Both the position numbers and the translations under genes were made by a program. Under the pieces are notes generated by a model. The model was given only the letters and a program-made list of their open reading frames with translations, did no database searches and was not told where the DNA came from. This document shows, one piece after another, positions 34,957-44,860 of a stretch of 64,000 nucleotides of DNA. This stretch comes from Anaerolineales bacterium (GTDB taxonomy: Bacteria > Chloroflexota > Anaerolineae > Anaerolineales > UBA11579). Every line of letters starts with the position of its first letter. Position 1 is the first letter of the stretch. Location: contig JAJTXV010000005.1 in NCBI GenBank assembly GCA_021463845.1, positions 131,718 to 195,717 of the forward strand, in the 5' to 3' direction.

Positions 34957-36417
34957 CTAATTGAAGCCTCCACCGCCCATGAACTGGTTCGAGGGGTCCA
35001 TCGGGTCAAAACTTGAGACCGGCGGGTTCAGTACGATCACATCGCCTTCGGCCAGGTCACCGCCGATCACTTCGCTGAACGTCTCAGAAGAGGCGCCCAG
35101 CATGATCTGCACTGGCTGCATGCTGACGCCGCGCATCACATACACCACCCGGTTGCCATTCTGCACGCGCACCGCGCGGTTGGGAACCAGCAGCACACCT
35201 TCAAGCTCCGTCACCACAATATTGACCGCCGCGGTCATGCCCGGGCGCACATTGGCGTCCGCATCCTCCAGCTCAACCACCACGCGGAAGTTGACGCCGG
35301 TCTGGGTCACATTGCCAGACAAAGCCACCGCCACCACTTCGCCCGGGTACTGCACATCCTGCACAGCATCCAGCACGATCGTGGCGGGTTGGCCCACCTG
35401 CACGCGGTTGATGTCGACTTCGGAAACTTCCACCACCACCTGCACCGTGCTCAGGTCATCCACCTGCACCGCACTGCTGCCGGCATTCACCTGGTCACCC
35501 TGGTTGGGGTAGATGTCCGTCACCGTGCCGCTGAACGGGGCAATGATGTAGCCCATGTCCACACTGGCCTGCGCCGCCGCCAGCCGCGCTTGGGCGGCAG
35601 CCAGCTGCAGCGCCGTGGGGCCGGCCATGATCTCGTCATAGTTCTGCTGGGCAATGTCCAGCTGGGCTTGCGCCAACGCCAGGTCGGCTTCGGCCTGGGC
35701 GATCGGCGTGCTGCCCGAGCCAGAGGTGCGCGCGTTGTACTGGCGCAAAGCCGCATCGTACTGCTGCCTGGCCTCGGTCACCTGCAGCAGGAAGTTAGCC
35801 CGCACCAGATCGTTCTCGGAGCGGCCGGCATACGGTTCATACGCTTCCTCGGCCCGGTTGAGCCGGTCCTGCGCCAGCACCAGATTGGCCTGGGCCTGGT
35901 CAATATCCACCGCGCGGCCCGGGTTGCTGATCGAGCTCAGATAGCGGGCCGCCTTCTCGTAGGTATCCTGAGCATCCGCCAGCGCCTTTTGCGCCTGGCT
36001 GATGCCCAGATCACCAAACGAGTTCTCGAAGTCTTCCATGGCGTCTTGGGCGGTCTGCAGGTCAGCCTGGGCCAGTATCACGTTGGCGGGCATGGAGCCC
36101 GTGAGCAGCTTGGCGATCACATCGCCTTCGCGCACCCGGTCACCCACCGCAAAGTTGATCTCCTCCACAATGCCGGAGGTTTCCCACATTAGCGCCGCGC
36201 TCTGCAAGGCGCGCACGCTGCCGGTGGCGCCTACTGTCGCCACCAGGTTGCCGCGCGCCACCGGCGCGGTTTGCAGGCTGGCGCTGGCCGCCTGGGCAGC
36301 CCGGCCTGCGCCGTTCACCATCACGGCTACCACCAGCACCACCAGTGCAGCCCCGCCGAGCACAAACCACTTGCGGTTGTCCAGCTTGTTGAACCATTCC
36401 TTGAATCTTGCGATCAT
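34957..36417 (-). CDS. Periplasmic-adaptor-like protein (HlyD/MacA/RND family)
   Basis: 486 residues. One N-terminal membrane helix (KWFVLGGAALVVLVVAVMV), a biotinyl-lipoyl half (GNLVATVGATGSVRALQSAALMWETSGIVEEINFAVGDRVREGDVIAKL), a long coiled-coil hairpin rich in Ala/Gln/Asp (about 110-290), then the second lipoyl half and beta-barrel (APFSGTVTDIYPNQGDQVNAG). The C-terminus ends in Gly-rich MGGGGFN. It starts at a four-base overlap with marR, so regulation is shared. An outer-membrane partner is not present in the window, which fits a single-membrane cell. Confidence 0.9.
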   Translation of the reverse strand: MIARFKEWFNKLDNRKWFVLGGAALVVLVVAVMVNGAGRAAQAASASLQTAPVARGNLVATVGATGSVRALQSAALMWETSGIVEEINFAVGDRVREGDVIAKLLTGSMPANVILAQADLQTAQDAMEDFENSFGDLGISQAQKALADAQDTYEKAARYLSSISNPGRAVDIDQAQANLVLAQDRLNRAEEAYEPYAGRSENDLVRANFLLQVTEARQQYDAALRQYNARTSGSGSTPIAQAEADLALAQAQLDIAQQNYDEIMAGPTALQLAAAQARLAAAQASVDMGYIIAPFSGTVTDIYPNQGDQVNAGSSAVQVDDLSTVQVVVEVSEVDINRVQVGQPATIVLDAVQDVQYPGEVVAVALSGNVTQTGVNFRVVVELEDADANVRPGMTAAVNIVVTELEGVLLVPNRAVRVQNGNRVVYVMRGVSMQPVQIMLGASSETFSEVIGGDLAEGDVIVLNPPVSSFDPMDPSNQFMGGGGFN

Positions 36418-36875
36418 TGCTTTGATTTCTCCTTCGTATGCGCCTGTTCTTCCAGGCGGGTAATGGCCTTGTCCAATAAATGAACCAACTGGGCTTGCTC
36501 CTCGGCGCTCAACGCGCTCAAGAACACTCCAGTCTGTTTACGTTCAAACTCCTGCACTCGTTTCGCGAAGTTTTTGGCTTTGTCGGTCAAGTACAGCTGA
36601 AACGAGCGCTTGTCCTCCGGGTCCGGCTCACGGCGCACCCAGCCCTCGTCCTCCAGCCGGCGCAGCCCCACGCTCACCGTGGGCGCGCTGAGTTGCAGCA
36701 GCTGCGCCAGCTCGTTGACCCGGATCCCGGGTGTGCGGCGCACGGCCAATAGCAAGCCCAATTGCGGCAGGCTGAGCTGCATTTCTTTCAATGGGGCCTT
36801 GCTGCCCACGCCCAAACGCTCCAGGCGTTCGAACAGGGTTTGCAAGCGGTCGAGAGGGGATGGTGGGTTAGCCAT
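36414..36875 (-). CDS. MarR-family transcriptional regulator
   Basis: 153 residues with a winged helix-turn-helix: LSLPQLGLLLAVRRTPGIRVNELAQLLQLSAPTVSVGLRRLEDEGWVRREPDPEDKRSFQLYLTDKA. Helices on each side form the dimer region. The gene is first in the exporter operon, and a palindrome sits directly upstream, so it most likely represses its own operon until a ligand binds. The ligand is unknown. Confidence 0.9.
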   Translation of the reverse strand: MANPPSPLDRLQTLFERLERLGVGSKAPLKEMQLSLPQLGLLLAVRRTPGIRVNELAQLLQLSAPTVSVGLRRLEDEGWVRREPDPEDKRSFQLYLTDKAKNFAKRVQEFERKQTGVFLSALSAEEQAQLVHLLDKAITRLEEQAHTKEKSKQ

Positions 36876-36879
36876 AATA

Positions 36880-36898
36880 GTTAGTTTATCTAACTAAC
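36880..36898 (-). promoter_or_regulatory. MarR operator and promoter of the exporter operon
   Basis: A perfect inverted repeat GTTAGTT (36880-36886), five-base spacer, AACTAAC (36892-36898) lies five bases upstream of the marR ATG. A TAAACT -10-like hexamer falls inside it, so bound repressor would block RNA polymerase directly. Confidence 0.65.
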
Positions 36899-37025
36899 GA
36901 ATTGTAACAAGCTGCGCACGGATCTGTATGTGAACTGCATGAGACTCAGCCCCCATTCCATTTGACACTCACCTCAGCCCTGCCCTACACTCCAGTTTGA
37001 TGTCTATGCGCATTAAGGAGTCGTG

Positions 37026-37937
37026 ATGCCCAAAGCTGCTGTAGCCGCACCCCTCAGCCCCAAAACCACCCTGCCCCCTGCCATCCAGGCCTGGGGCAGC
37101 TTCCTGCAAGACCAGGGCTCATCCGTGCACACGGTCAAAGCCTTCACTGGCGATGTGCGCTTGCTGGCCAGCTTCCTGCCCGCCGATCAGGCCGTCGGCG
37201 CCATCACCACCAATGACCTCAACAATTTTCTGGATTGGATGCAGCACAAGCGCGGCGTAGAGTGCAGCCCCAAAACGCTCAGCCGACGCATCACATCGCT
37301 GAAGGGTTTCTTCCGCTGGCTGCAAAGCGGCGGAGCGGTACTGGCTGACCCCGCCGAGCGCGTGGTGCAGCGCAGTGTGCTCAGCCCGCTGCCGGGCGTG
37401 CTCAGCGAAGACGAGATGGACAAGGTGCTCAGCGTGGCCGCCCGCCAGCGCCGCGGCAAAAAAGGCGATGCCCGCGCCTACACGCTGGCCGCATTGCTGC
37501 TCAGCACCGGCATCAAAAAGGGCGAGACCCTGGCGCTCAAGACCAATCACATCGACCTTGACGCGGCGGATGGCCCGATCCTGTTCGTGCGCTACCCTGG
37601 CCCCAAAGACCGCTACAAGGAACGCAAGATCAGCCTGCCGGCTGAATGGGTGGAAGCCTATGCGGAGTACAGCACCCAGTACGATCTGAGCGACGCGCTG
37701 TTCCCCTGGTCGCCGCGCCGCCTTGAGTATCTACTTGAAGATCTCGGCAAAGAAGCCGGCCTGGAGCAGCAGCTTTCATTCCTGATGTGCCGTTGGAGCT
37801 GTGCCCTGCGCGATCTGCGCAGCGGCATGAGCGAAGATCATTTGCGCCAGAAACTGGGCGTCTCCGAGATCCAATGGCGTGAGCTCAGCATGAAGCTCAG
37901 CCGCCTGCGCGCCGAAGACCAACTGCAGATGTTTTAG
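37026..37937 (+). CDS. Tyrosine-recombinase-fold protein lacking catalytic residues
   Basis: 303 residues from ATG at 37026, which has AAGGAG five bases upstream. The N-terminal SAM-like domain (about 20-105) and the recombinase catalytic fold follow the XerC pattern. At the first catalytic Arg (xTGLRxSEL) it has STGIKKGE. HxLRHxFA reads LMCRWSCA. The LGHxxxxTTxxY block reads LGVSEIQWRELS, so a Ser stands where the nucleophilic Tyr should be. Only one Arg and a Lys remain. It should not recombine DNA. A DNA-binding role is plausible but unproven. Confidence 0.75.
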   Translation: MPKAAVAAPLSPKTTLPPAIQAWGSFLQDQGSSVHTVKAFTGDVRLLASFLPADQAVGAITTNDLNNFLDWMQHKRGVECSPKTLSRRITSLKGFFRWLQSGGAVLADPAERVVQRSVLSPLPGVLSEDEMDKVLSVAARQRRGKKGDARAYTLAALLLSTGIKKGETLALKTNHIDLDAADGPILFVRYPGPKDRYKERKISLPAEWVEAYAEYSTQYDLSDALFPWSPRRLEYLLEDLGKEAGLEQQLSFLMCRWSCALRDLRSGMSEDHLRQKLGVSEIQWRELSMKLSRLRAEDQLQMF

Positions 37938-38000
37938 AAACCAAAATCAATACAAGAGACAGGCCACAAATAAAACTTTGTGAGCTTTGTGTCTTTGTGG

Positions 38001-39380
38001 TTAAGCTGTTCTCACCACCTGCACATGCACAGCCGGCTGCCGCGCTTGCGCCGCGTAGCCGTGCGCCAGGCGCAAGCCTGCGGCCCACACCACCTCATCG
38101 CCCTTGCACAGCAGCGGCCAGGCCGCCCGCGCCCGCTGCGGCACTTTGGCATTGATGAACACATCGGAAAGCTTTTGCGTGCCCTGCGCCAGCGCAATGC
38201 GGTCGCCGGGGCGCGGGCGCCGCAACGTCATCTCGCCAATCCGTTCAGCATCCAGCCAGGCTTCGTACACATCTGTTGGCGTTGCCGCGGCTTGGGCGGG
38301 CCGCAGGCTTAGTTGCCACTCTGGCCCCAACTGCACAACTACAGGCGTCTCGATAGGCAGCGCGCTCTCAGGCGCCTGCGGCCAGGCCGCGGGCAGCTGG
38401 GTGCCGCGCTCCGCCAGCCACAGCCGTTCACCTTCAACCAAGAGCACCAACTCTTCGAACCAGTCATAAGGTCCGCCCTCACTCTGCAGTGCGACCCGTG
38501 CCTGCTCGACCAGCGCAAAACTCAGCTCGCCGCCCGGGCGCAGCGTGCGGGCAGCTCGTTGCAGCACGCGCCGCTGCAGCGCCAGCGGCTCCACAAGCAG
38601 CACACTACGCTGCAAGCCCACATAGCCGGCACCCGCCGCGGCCAGGCTGCGCCGCCAGGCAGCTTCGACTACGCCCTGCAGCACAGCCTCCTCGGCCGCC
38701 AGCAGTTCGCCGGTCTGCACCAGGCGGCCCTTCACGCCAGCGGCATACTGCTCCATCAACGGTAGTAGTTCGTGCCGCACTTTATTCCGAAAATAGGCCG
38801 GGTCTTCATTACTTGGGTCATGCACCACCGCCAAACCATGCGCTTCACAATACGCCAGCACCTGTTGGCGGCTGGCTTTCAGCAGCGGGCGCACCAACGC
38901 CACGTTATCACTCCACGGGTTGGGCAGCCACAGCTCGGGCATGCCGTGCAGCCCTTGCGGGCCTGCCCCGCGCAGCAAGTGCATCATGATCGTCTCGGCC
39001 TGGTCATCCGCGGTATGCGCGGTCACCATCGCCTGCGCGCCATGCGTATGGGCCATCTCAAACAAAAAGCTGTAGCGTGCCGCCCGCGCCGCTTCTTCCA
39101 CCGTCTGCCCGTTGGCGATGGCCAGTGCGGCTACATCCACCCGCTGGCTCTCAAAACCCACTCCATAGCCGGCGGCTACGCCCGCCGCGGCCTCAGCGTC
39201 CTGCGCCGATTCGGGCCGCAGCCCATGGTCCAGGTGGGCGGCCAGCAGCGGCCAGCCGGCCGCATGCAGCGCATGCAGGGCCGCGGCGCTGTCCGGCCCA
39301 CCGGAAAAACCCAGCACCAATATCTTCCCAGGCTTCAGCTGGTTCATTGCGGTTTCACTTAACAGGCTATGCGCAGTCAC
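38001..39380 (-). CDS. tilS: tRNA(Ile)-lysidine synthase TilS
   Basis: 459 residues. The PP-loop ATP site is SGGPDS, with HLDHGLRPES and TAHTADDQAETIMMHLLRGAG as the other N-type ATPase motifs, and a TilS C-terminal domain (LRRPRPGDRIALAQGTQKLSDVFINAKVP). The start is GTG at 39380 because TATAAT (39387-39392, reverse strand) ends exactly six bases before it. ATG at 39347 is the alternative. The enzyme modifies C34 of the tRNA that reads AUA codons. Confidence 0.93.
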   Translation of the reverse strand: MTAHSLLSETAMNQLKPGKILVLGFSGGPDSAAALHALHAAGWPLLAAHLDHGLRPESAQDAEAAAGVAAGYGVGFESQRVDVAALAIANGQTVEEAARAARYSFLFEMAHTHGAQAMVTAHTADDQAETIMMHLLRGAGPQGLHGMPELWLPNPWSDNVALVRPLLKASRQQVLAYCEAHGLAVVHDPSNEDPAYFRNKVRHELLPLMEQYAAGVKGRLVQTGELLAAEEAVLQGVVEAAWRRSLAAAGAGYVGLQRSVLLVEPLALQRRVLQRAARTLRPGGELSFALVEQARVALQSEGGPYDWFEELVLLVEGERLWLAERGTQLPAAWPQAPESALPIETPVVVQLGPEWQLSLRPAQAAATPTDVYEAWLDAERIGEMTLRRPRPGDRIALAQGTQKLSDVFINAKVPQRARAAWPLLCKGDEVVWAAGLRLAHGYAAQARQPAVHVQVVRTA

Positions 39381-39386
39381 ACCGTG

Positions 39387-39392
39387 ATTATA
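39387..39392 (-). promoter_or_regulatory. -10 element of tilS, leaderless geometry
   Basis: Reverse-strand TATAAT, six bases before GTG at 39380. This is the main reason for choosing the GTG start. Confidence 0.5.
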
Positions 39393-39469
39393 GCGACGCG
39401 TTCGCTTCCGCAGCCTAAACCTGGCGTAATTGCCGCTCTGCCTCCTTTGTGCTAGACTGGACTTCCTTT

Positions 39470-40723
<1,254 letters not shown>

Positions 40724-40728
40724 GTATC

Positions 40729-42453
40729 TTAGCGGGCGCCGCGCCGCCCGAACTGCTTCTCCAGCAAGTCGATCGACAAATGGATCATCGTAGGCCGGCC
40801 GTGCGGGCAGGTGCGCGGCGCTTCGCACGCCTCCAGGTCACGCAATAACGCGCGCTGCGCCTCCGGCGAGAGGGTCTGCCCGGCTTTGACTGCGATCCGC
40901 TTGCAGATCCGCGCGATCAGGCGCGCTTCCAGCTGCTTCTCCAGCGGCTGCTCATCTTCTTCAAAGTCCTCGACCACCGCACGCAGGGCGGTCTCCGGGT
41001 CACTGCCCAACAGCACGGCCGGGATGGCGCGGATCTTGTAGGCCTGCGGCCCGAACGCTTCGATGTCGAAGGCCAGCTCGCGCAGCGTGTCCAGCTGGCT
41101 TTCGAGCAACTCAGCCTGCGCGGCGGGCAGCTGCACCGTCACCGGCTCCAGCAGGATCTGCGAGCCGAGCTGCTGGCGCTGGCTGCGGAAACGCTCGAAC
41201 AGGACACGCTCGTGGGCGGCATGCTGGTCCACCAGGTACAAACCGTCCGGCGCCTCGGCCACCAGGTAGGCCGCGCCGACCTGGCCCACCAGGCGCAGCA
41301 GCGGCACGCCTGGCAACCGCGGCTGCGGGCTGGCTTCGGGCTGCTCGCCGTCTTCGGCTTCTACGGGCGCAGCCAGCTCCGACTCGGGTTCAGGCATCGG
41401 CTCGGGCGGGGCGGGCATGGGCCGCCACGCCAGGCCGGGCTGCAGCGGCTCCAGCTGCGGCACGGGCGCGTGCGCCAGCAAGGCGCGGCGCACGGCGCGC
41501 TGCACGCTGGTGAACACGCGGTCGCGCTGCGCAAAGCGCACCTCAGCCTTGGTGGGATGCACATTGACATCCACCATTTCGCTGGGCATGTCAACGAAGA
41601 GCACCACCATGGGGTAGCGCCCCACCATCAGCATGCCGTGATAGGCCTGCACGGCGGCGGCCGCCAGGGCGCTGTCCTGCACCCAGCGCCCATTCACAAA
41701 AAAGGTCAGCTCGGCGCGGTTGGCGCGGGTCAGCTCCGGCGGGCTGATGAAGCCCGTCACGCCGATCTCGGCGTCAGGCGCCTCGACCGGGATCATGCGG
41801 CGGGCCATGCCGGCGTCATACAACGCCGCCAGGATCTCGCGCCGGTCGCCGTTGCCGCTGGTTTGCAAGCTGTGCTTGCCATCCAGCTGCAGCTCGAAAG
41901 CCACTTGCGGATAGGCCAGCGCATAGCGCGCCACCAGCTGGCTGATGTGGCGGCGCTCGGTCACATCGCCCTTGAGGAACTTGCGCCGGGCCGGCAGGTT
42001 GAAGAACAAATCCTCCACATGCGCCAGCGTGCCCACCGGCGCGCCGACCTGGTCAAGCCCGGCCCGTTTGCCCGCATCCACCTGGATGCGGGCGGCGGCC
42101 TCGCTCTCGGCCGGGCGGGAGGTCAGCGTGAAGCGCGAGACAGAGGCGATGGCGGCCAGCGCCTCGCCGCGGAAGCCGAGGGTGTGGATGTGCTCCAGAT
42201 CCTCGGGCGTGCTGAGCTTGCTGGTGGCGTGGCGCTCCAGCGCCAGCGGCAGCTCAGCCACGGGGATGCCGAGGCCGTCATCGCTGACCTCGATCAGGCG
42301 CTGGCCGGCGCCTTCGATGCGCACCTGGATGCGGCTGGCGCCAGCATCCAGGGCGTTCTCGATGAGTTCCTTGACCACGGAGGCGGGGCGCTCGACGACT
42401 TCGCCAGCGGCGATCTGCGAGGCCAGCGCTTGCGGCAGCATGCGAATTGGCAT
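40729..42453 (-). CDS. mutL: DNA mismatch repair protein MutL
   Basis: 574 residues. GHKL ATPase motifs are clear: VVKELIENALDAGA, VSDDGLGI, ERHATSK and GFRGEALAAIASV. The C-terminal region keeps the endonuclease motif DQHAAHERVLFE and CPHGRPTMI, as in MutL proteins that nick DNA themselves in organisms without MutH. A TAATAT hexamer (42460-42465, reverse strand) ends six bases before the ATG, again suggesting a leaderless message. mutS is not in the window. Confidence 0.95.
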   Translation of the reverse strand: MPIRMLPQALASQIAAGEVVERPASVVKELIENALDAGASRIQVRIEGAGQRLIEVSDDGLGIPVAELPLALERHATSKLSTPEDLEHIHTLGFRGEALAAIASVSRFTLTSRPAESEAAARIQVDAGKRAGLDQVGAPVGTLAHVEDLFFNLPARRKFLKGDVTERRHISQLVARYALAYPQVAFELQLDGKHSLQTSGNGDRREILAALYDAGMARRMIPVEAPDAEIGVTGFISPPELTRANRAELTFFVNGRWVQDSALAAAAVQAYHGMLMVGRYPMVVLFVDMPSEMVDVNVHPTKAEVRFAQRDRVFTSVQRAVRRALLAHAPVPQLEPLQPGLAWRPMPAPPEPMPEPESELAAPVEAEDGEQPEASPQPRLPGVPLLRLVGQVGAAYLVAEAPDGLYLVDQHAAHERVLFERFRSQRQQLGSQILLEPVTVQLPAAQAELLESQLDTLRELAFDIEAFGPQAYKIRAIPAVLLGSDPETALRAVVEDFEEDEQPLEKQLEARLIARICKRIAVKAGQTLSPEAQRALLRDLEACEAPRTCPHGRPTMIHLSIDLLEKQFGRRGAR

Positions 42454-42459
42454 GGGTAC

Positions 42460-42465
42460 ATATTA
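42460..42465 (-). promoter_or_regulatory. -10 element of mutL, leaderless geometry
   Basis: Reverse-strand TAATAT with a six-base gap to the mutL ATG and no ribosome binding site. Confidence 0.5.
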
Positions 42466-42550
42466 ACCGAACACACACCCTGCCAGCACTTTGGCATACT
42501 ATTCTTGTCAATGTGTCGTTATCCTTGGCACACCATTTGAAGGAGACCGA

Positions 42551-43354
42551 ATGAACCTTTTGAACTACAAGCATGTCAAGCTCTTGGCGCTGCTGGCGGC
42601 GCTGGCCCTGGTGCTGGCGGCTTGCGGCGGCAGCGAGCCTACCGCCACACCGGAGACCGCGGTTGAGGCCACGGAGACCGCCGAGGTTGCGGACAGCGGC
42701 GTCACCGGCCTGTGCGCCAATGAGTACCAGCCCCTGATGGAAGGCTCCACCTGGACCTACGAGGTGAAGGATGCGGATAGCACCGAAACCTACATCACCA
42801 CGGTGAGCGAGCTGCGCGCGGATGGCTTCACCTTCACGCATGAGTTTGAGAACACCACCGTCACCCAAGTATGGGCCTGCACTCCCGAGGGCCTGAGCGC
42901 CCTGGAGTATGGCGATGGGCCGGAAGCCAGCATTGTTGGCGGCGGCTTTAGCGCCGACATTGAAACCTTGGCCGTCACGGGCATTACCTTCCCCAAGGAC
43001 CTGGCGCCGGGCACCAGCTGGGAGCAGACCTATGACGTGCAGGGCAACATCAGTATGGGTGGCGGCATGGAAGGCACGGCCTCCGGCACGGTAACGCACA
43101 CTTTCACTGCCATCGGCGAAGAGACGGTGACGGTGCCCGGGGGCAGCTTCACCGCCATGCGAGTGGAAGGCACCAATGTCATCAGCTTCGTGGGCACTGT
43201 ATCCGGCATAGCCATCCCGATCGAGATCGAGGGCACGACCGTGATCTGGTGGGCGCGTGATGTTGGCATGGTGCGCAGCGAATCGGCCCTGGGTGCGGAG
43301 GGCGGCGAGCCCTTCGTCGGCACCGTGGAGCTGATGAGCTACAGCCTGCCTTAA
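42551..43354 (+). CDS. Hypothetical lipoprotein
   Basis: 267 residues from ATG at 42551 with AAGGAG upstream. Lipoprotein signal ends VLAACGGSEPTATPE, typical of Chloroflexi-style lipoproteins with a Thr/Pro/Glu-rich linker. The mature part is beta-strand rich with YQPLMEGSTWTYEVKDADSTETYITTV near the start and GTTVIWWARDVGMVRSES near the end. The pattern, with WTY early and W..VGMV late, resembles many uncharacterised surface beta-barrel or lipocalin-like proteins. No function is assigned. Convergent with the fumarase gene. Confidence 0.8.
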   Translation: MNLLNYKHVKLLALLAALALVLAACGGSEPTATPETAVEATETAEVADSGVTGLCANEYQPLMEGSTWTYEVKDADSTETYITTVSELRADGFTFTHEFENTTVTQVWACTPEGLSALEYGDGPEASIVGGGFSADIETLAVTGITFPKDLAPGTSWEQTYDVQGNISMGGGMEGTASGTVTHTFTAIGEETVTVPGGSFTAMRVEGTNVISFVGTVSGIAIPIEIEGTTVIWWARDVGMVRSESALGAEGGEPFVGTVELMSYSLP

Positions 43355-43391
43355 CACGCCACCTGTTTGCAAATTACCCCCTTTTTATATA

Positions 43392-43421
43392 AAAAAGCGC
43401 CGGCGAATGCCGGCGCTTTTT
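43392..43421. terminator. Bidirectional terminator
   Basis: A 13-bp perfect stem (AAAAAGCGCCGGC with its complement) and four-base loop lies between two convergent genes. Confidence 0.9.
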
Positions 43422-43423
43422 GT

Positions 43424-44860
43424 TTACTTGACGATGCCTCCGTCAGTGAGCTTGCGTAAGTCACTGAGGGCATGGCGGATCTCATCCGCCGTGACCGGGC
43501 GGTCTTCCTTGACGTGCTTGAGCGCGCCGCTGTTGGCTTTCTCCACGGCGAGTTCAGTGATGGCCAGGTTGTCCTTGACGGCTTCCTTGACCAGCGCGGC
43601 GCCGGCCTGGTAGCCGATCAATGGGTTGAGGGCGGTGACGATGATGGCGTTGCGGGCCAGCCAGCCTTCAGCCTTCTCCTGATTGGCGGTGAGGCCGATG
43701 ACGCAACGCTCGGTGAAAGCATTGATGGAACCGATGATGACCTGCATCATCTCGAACAGGTTGTGAGCGATGATGGGCATCATTACGTTGAGCTCGAGCT
43801 GGCCGGCGGACGAGGCCAGGGCCACGGTGGTGTCGCAGCCGATGACATGATACATGGCCATGTTCATCATTTCTGCCAATACCGGATTGACCTTGCCGGG
43901 CATGATGCTGGAGCCGGGCTGCAGGGCCGGCAAACGAATTTCGTCGAGGCCAGTGGAGGGGCCGGAAGCCAACAGGCGGAAGTCATTGGCGATGCGGGTC
44001 ATGGTGAGGGCGAAGGTGCGCAGGGCGGCGGAGAAATCGGCGGCGTCCGCCAGGCTCTGCATGCTCTCGAACAGATTGTCCGAAGTGTACAGCTCCAGGC
44101 CAGTGATCTCGCCCAGGTGCTTGACCATGTTCTTGTGATAGTCGGGATGGGCGTTGAGCCCAGTGCCGGTGGCGGTGCCGCCGATGCCGAGGCGGCGCAG
44201 GCCTTCAGCCGAGCGGCGGATGCGCTCGGCATCCCGGCGCACAGCTTCGGCGTAGGCGCCGAACTCCTGCCCCAGGCGCACGGGCACGGCATCCTGCAGG
44301 TGAGTGCGGCCGGATTTGACAATGCCGTCAAACTCTACGGCCTTGGCCTCCAGCGCGGCGGCCAGGCCATCGACGGCGGCCAGCAGCGCGTCCAGACGCC
44401 ACAGCGCGCCGAGGCGGATGGCGGTGGGGATGGTGTCATTGGTGGACTGGGCCATGTTGACATGATCGTTGGGATTGGCGATGTAGTTGCCGAGCTGGCC
44501 GCCGAGGATCTGGGTGGCGCGGTTGGCCAGCACTTCGTTCATGTTCATGTTGTGGCTGGTGCCAGCGCCGGCCTGGAAAGGATCGACGACGAACTGGTCA
44601 GCCCACTGGCCTTCCATGACTTCGGCGGCGGCTTTGGCGATGGCGTTGGCCTTGTCGCCATCCAGCAGGCCGAGGCCGGCATTGACATCGGCAGCGGCGC
44701 GTTTGATGGCGGCCATGGACCAGACGAAGGCGGGCCAGGGTTTGAGGCCGGAGATGGGGAAGTTATCCACGGCGCGCTGGGTCTGTGCGCCATACAAGGC
44801 CCCGGCGGGGACTTTGACCTCGCCCAGGGAGTCTTTCTCGATACGTACGTCTTGGCTCAT
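43424..44860 (-). CDS. fumC: Class II fumarase / aspartase superfamily lyase
   Basis: 478 residues. N-terminal RIEKDSLGEVKVPAGALYGAQTQRAVDNFPISG, central TSHNMNMNEVLANRA, SGRTHLQDAVPVRLGQEF, and the catalytic GSSIMPGKVNP loop define the superfamily. The N-terminus favours fumarase. GQLELNVMMPIIAHNLF is closer to aspartase, which has GQLQLNV where fumarase usually has GNFELNV. Either fumarate hydratase or aspartate ammonia-lyase is possible, with fumarase somewhat preferred. It starts opposite a long noncoding stretch. Confidence 0.85.
   Translation of the reverse strand: MSQDVRIEKDSLGEVKVPAGALYGAQTQRAVDNFPISGLKPWPAFVWSMAAIKRAAADVNAGLGLLDGDKANAIAKAAAEVMEGQWADQFVVDPFQAGAGTSHNMNMNEVLANRATQILGGQLGNYIANPNDHVNMAQSTNDTIPTAIRLGALWRLDALLAAVDGLAAALEAKAVEFDGIVKSGRTHLQDAVPVRLGQEFGAYAEAVRRDAERIRRSAEGLRRLGIGGTATGTGLNAHPDYHKNMVKHLGEITGLELYTSDNLFESMQSLADAADFSAALRTFALTMTRIANDFRLLASGPSTGLDEIRLPALQPGSSIMPGKVNPVLAEMMNMAMYHVIGCDTTVALASSAGQLELNVMMPIIAHNLFEMMQVIIGSINAFTERCVIGLTANQEKAEGWLARNAIIVTALNPLIGYQAGAALVKEAVKDNLAITELAVEKANSGALKHVKEDRPVTADEIRHALSDLRKLTDGGIVK

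Noticed and set aside
41212-42540. Plus-strand open frame opposite mutL
   Set aside because: Antisense shadow with low-complexity translation.
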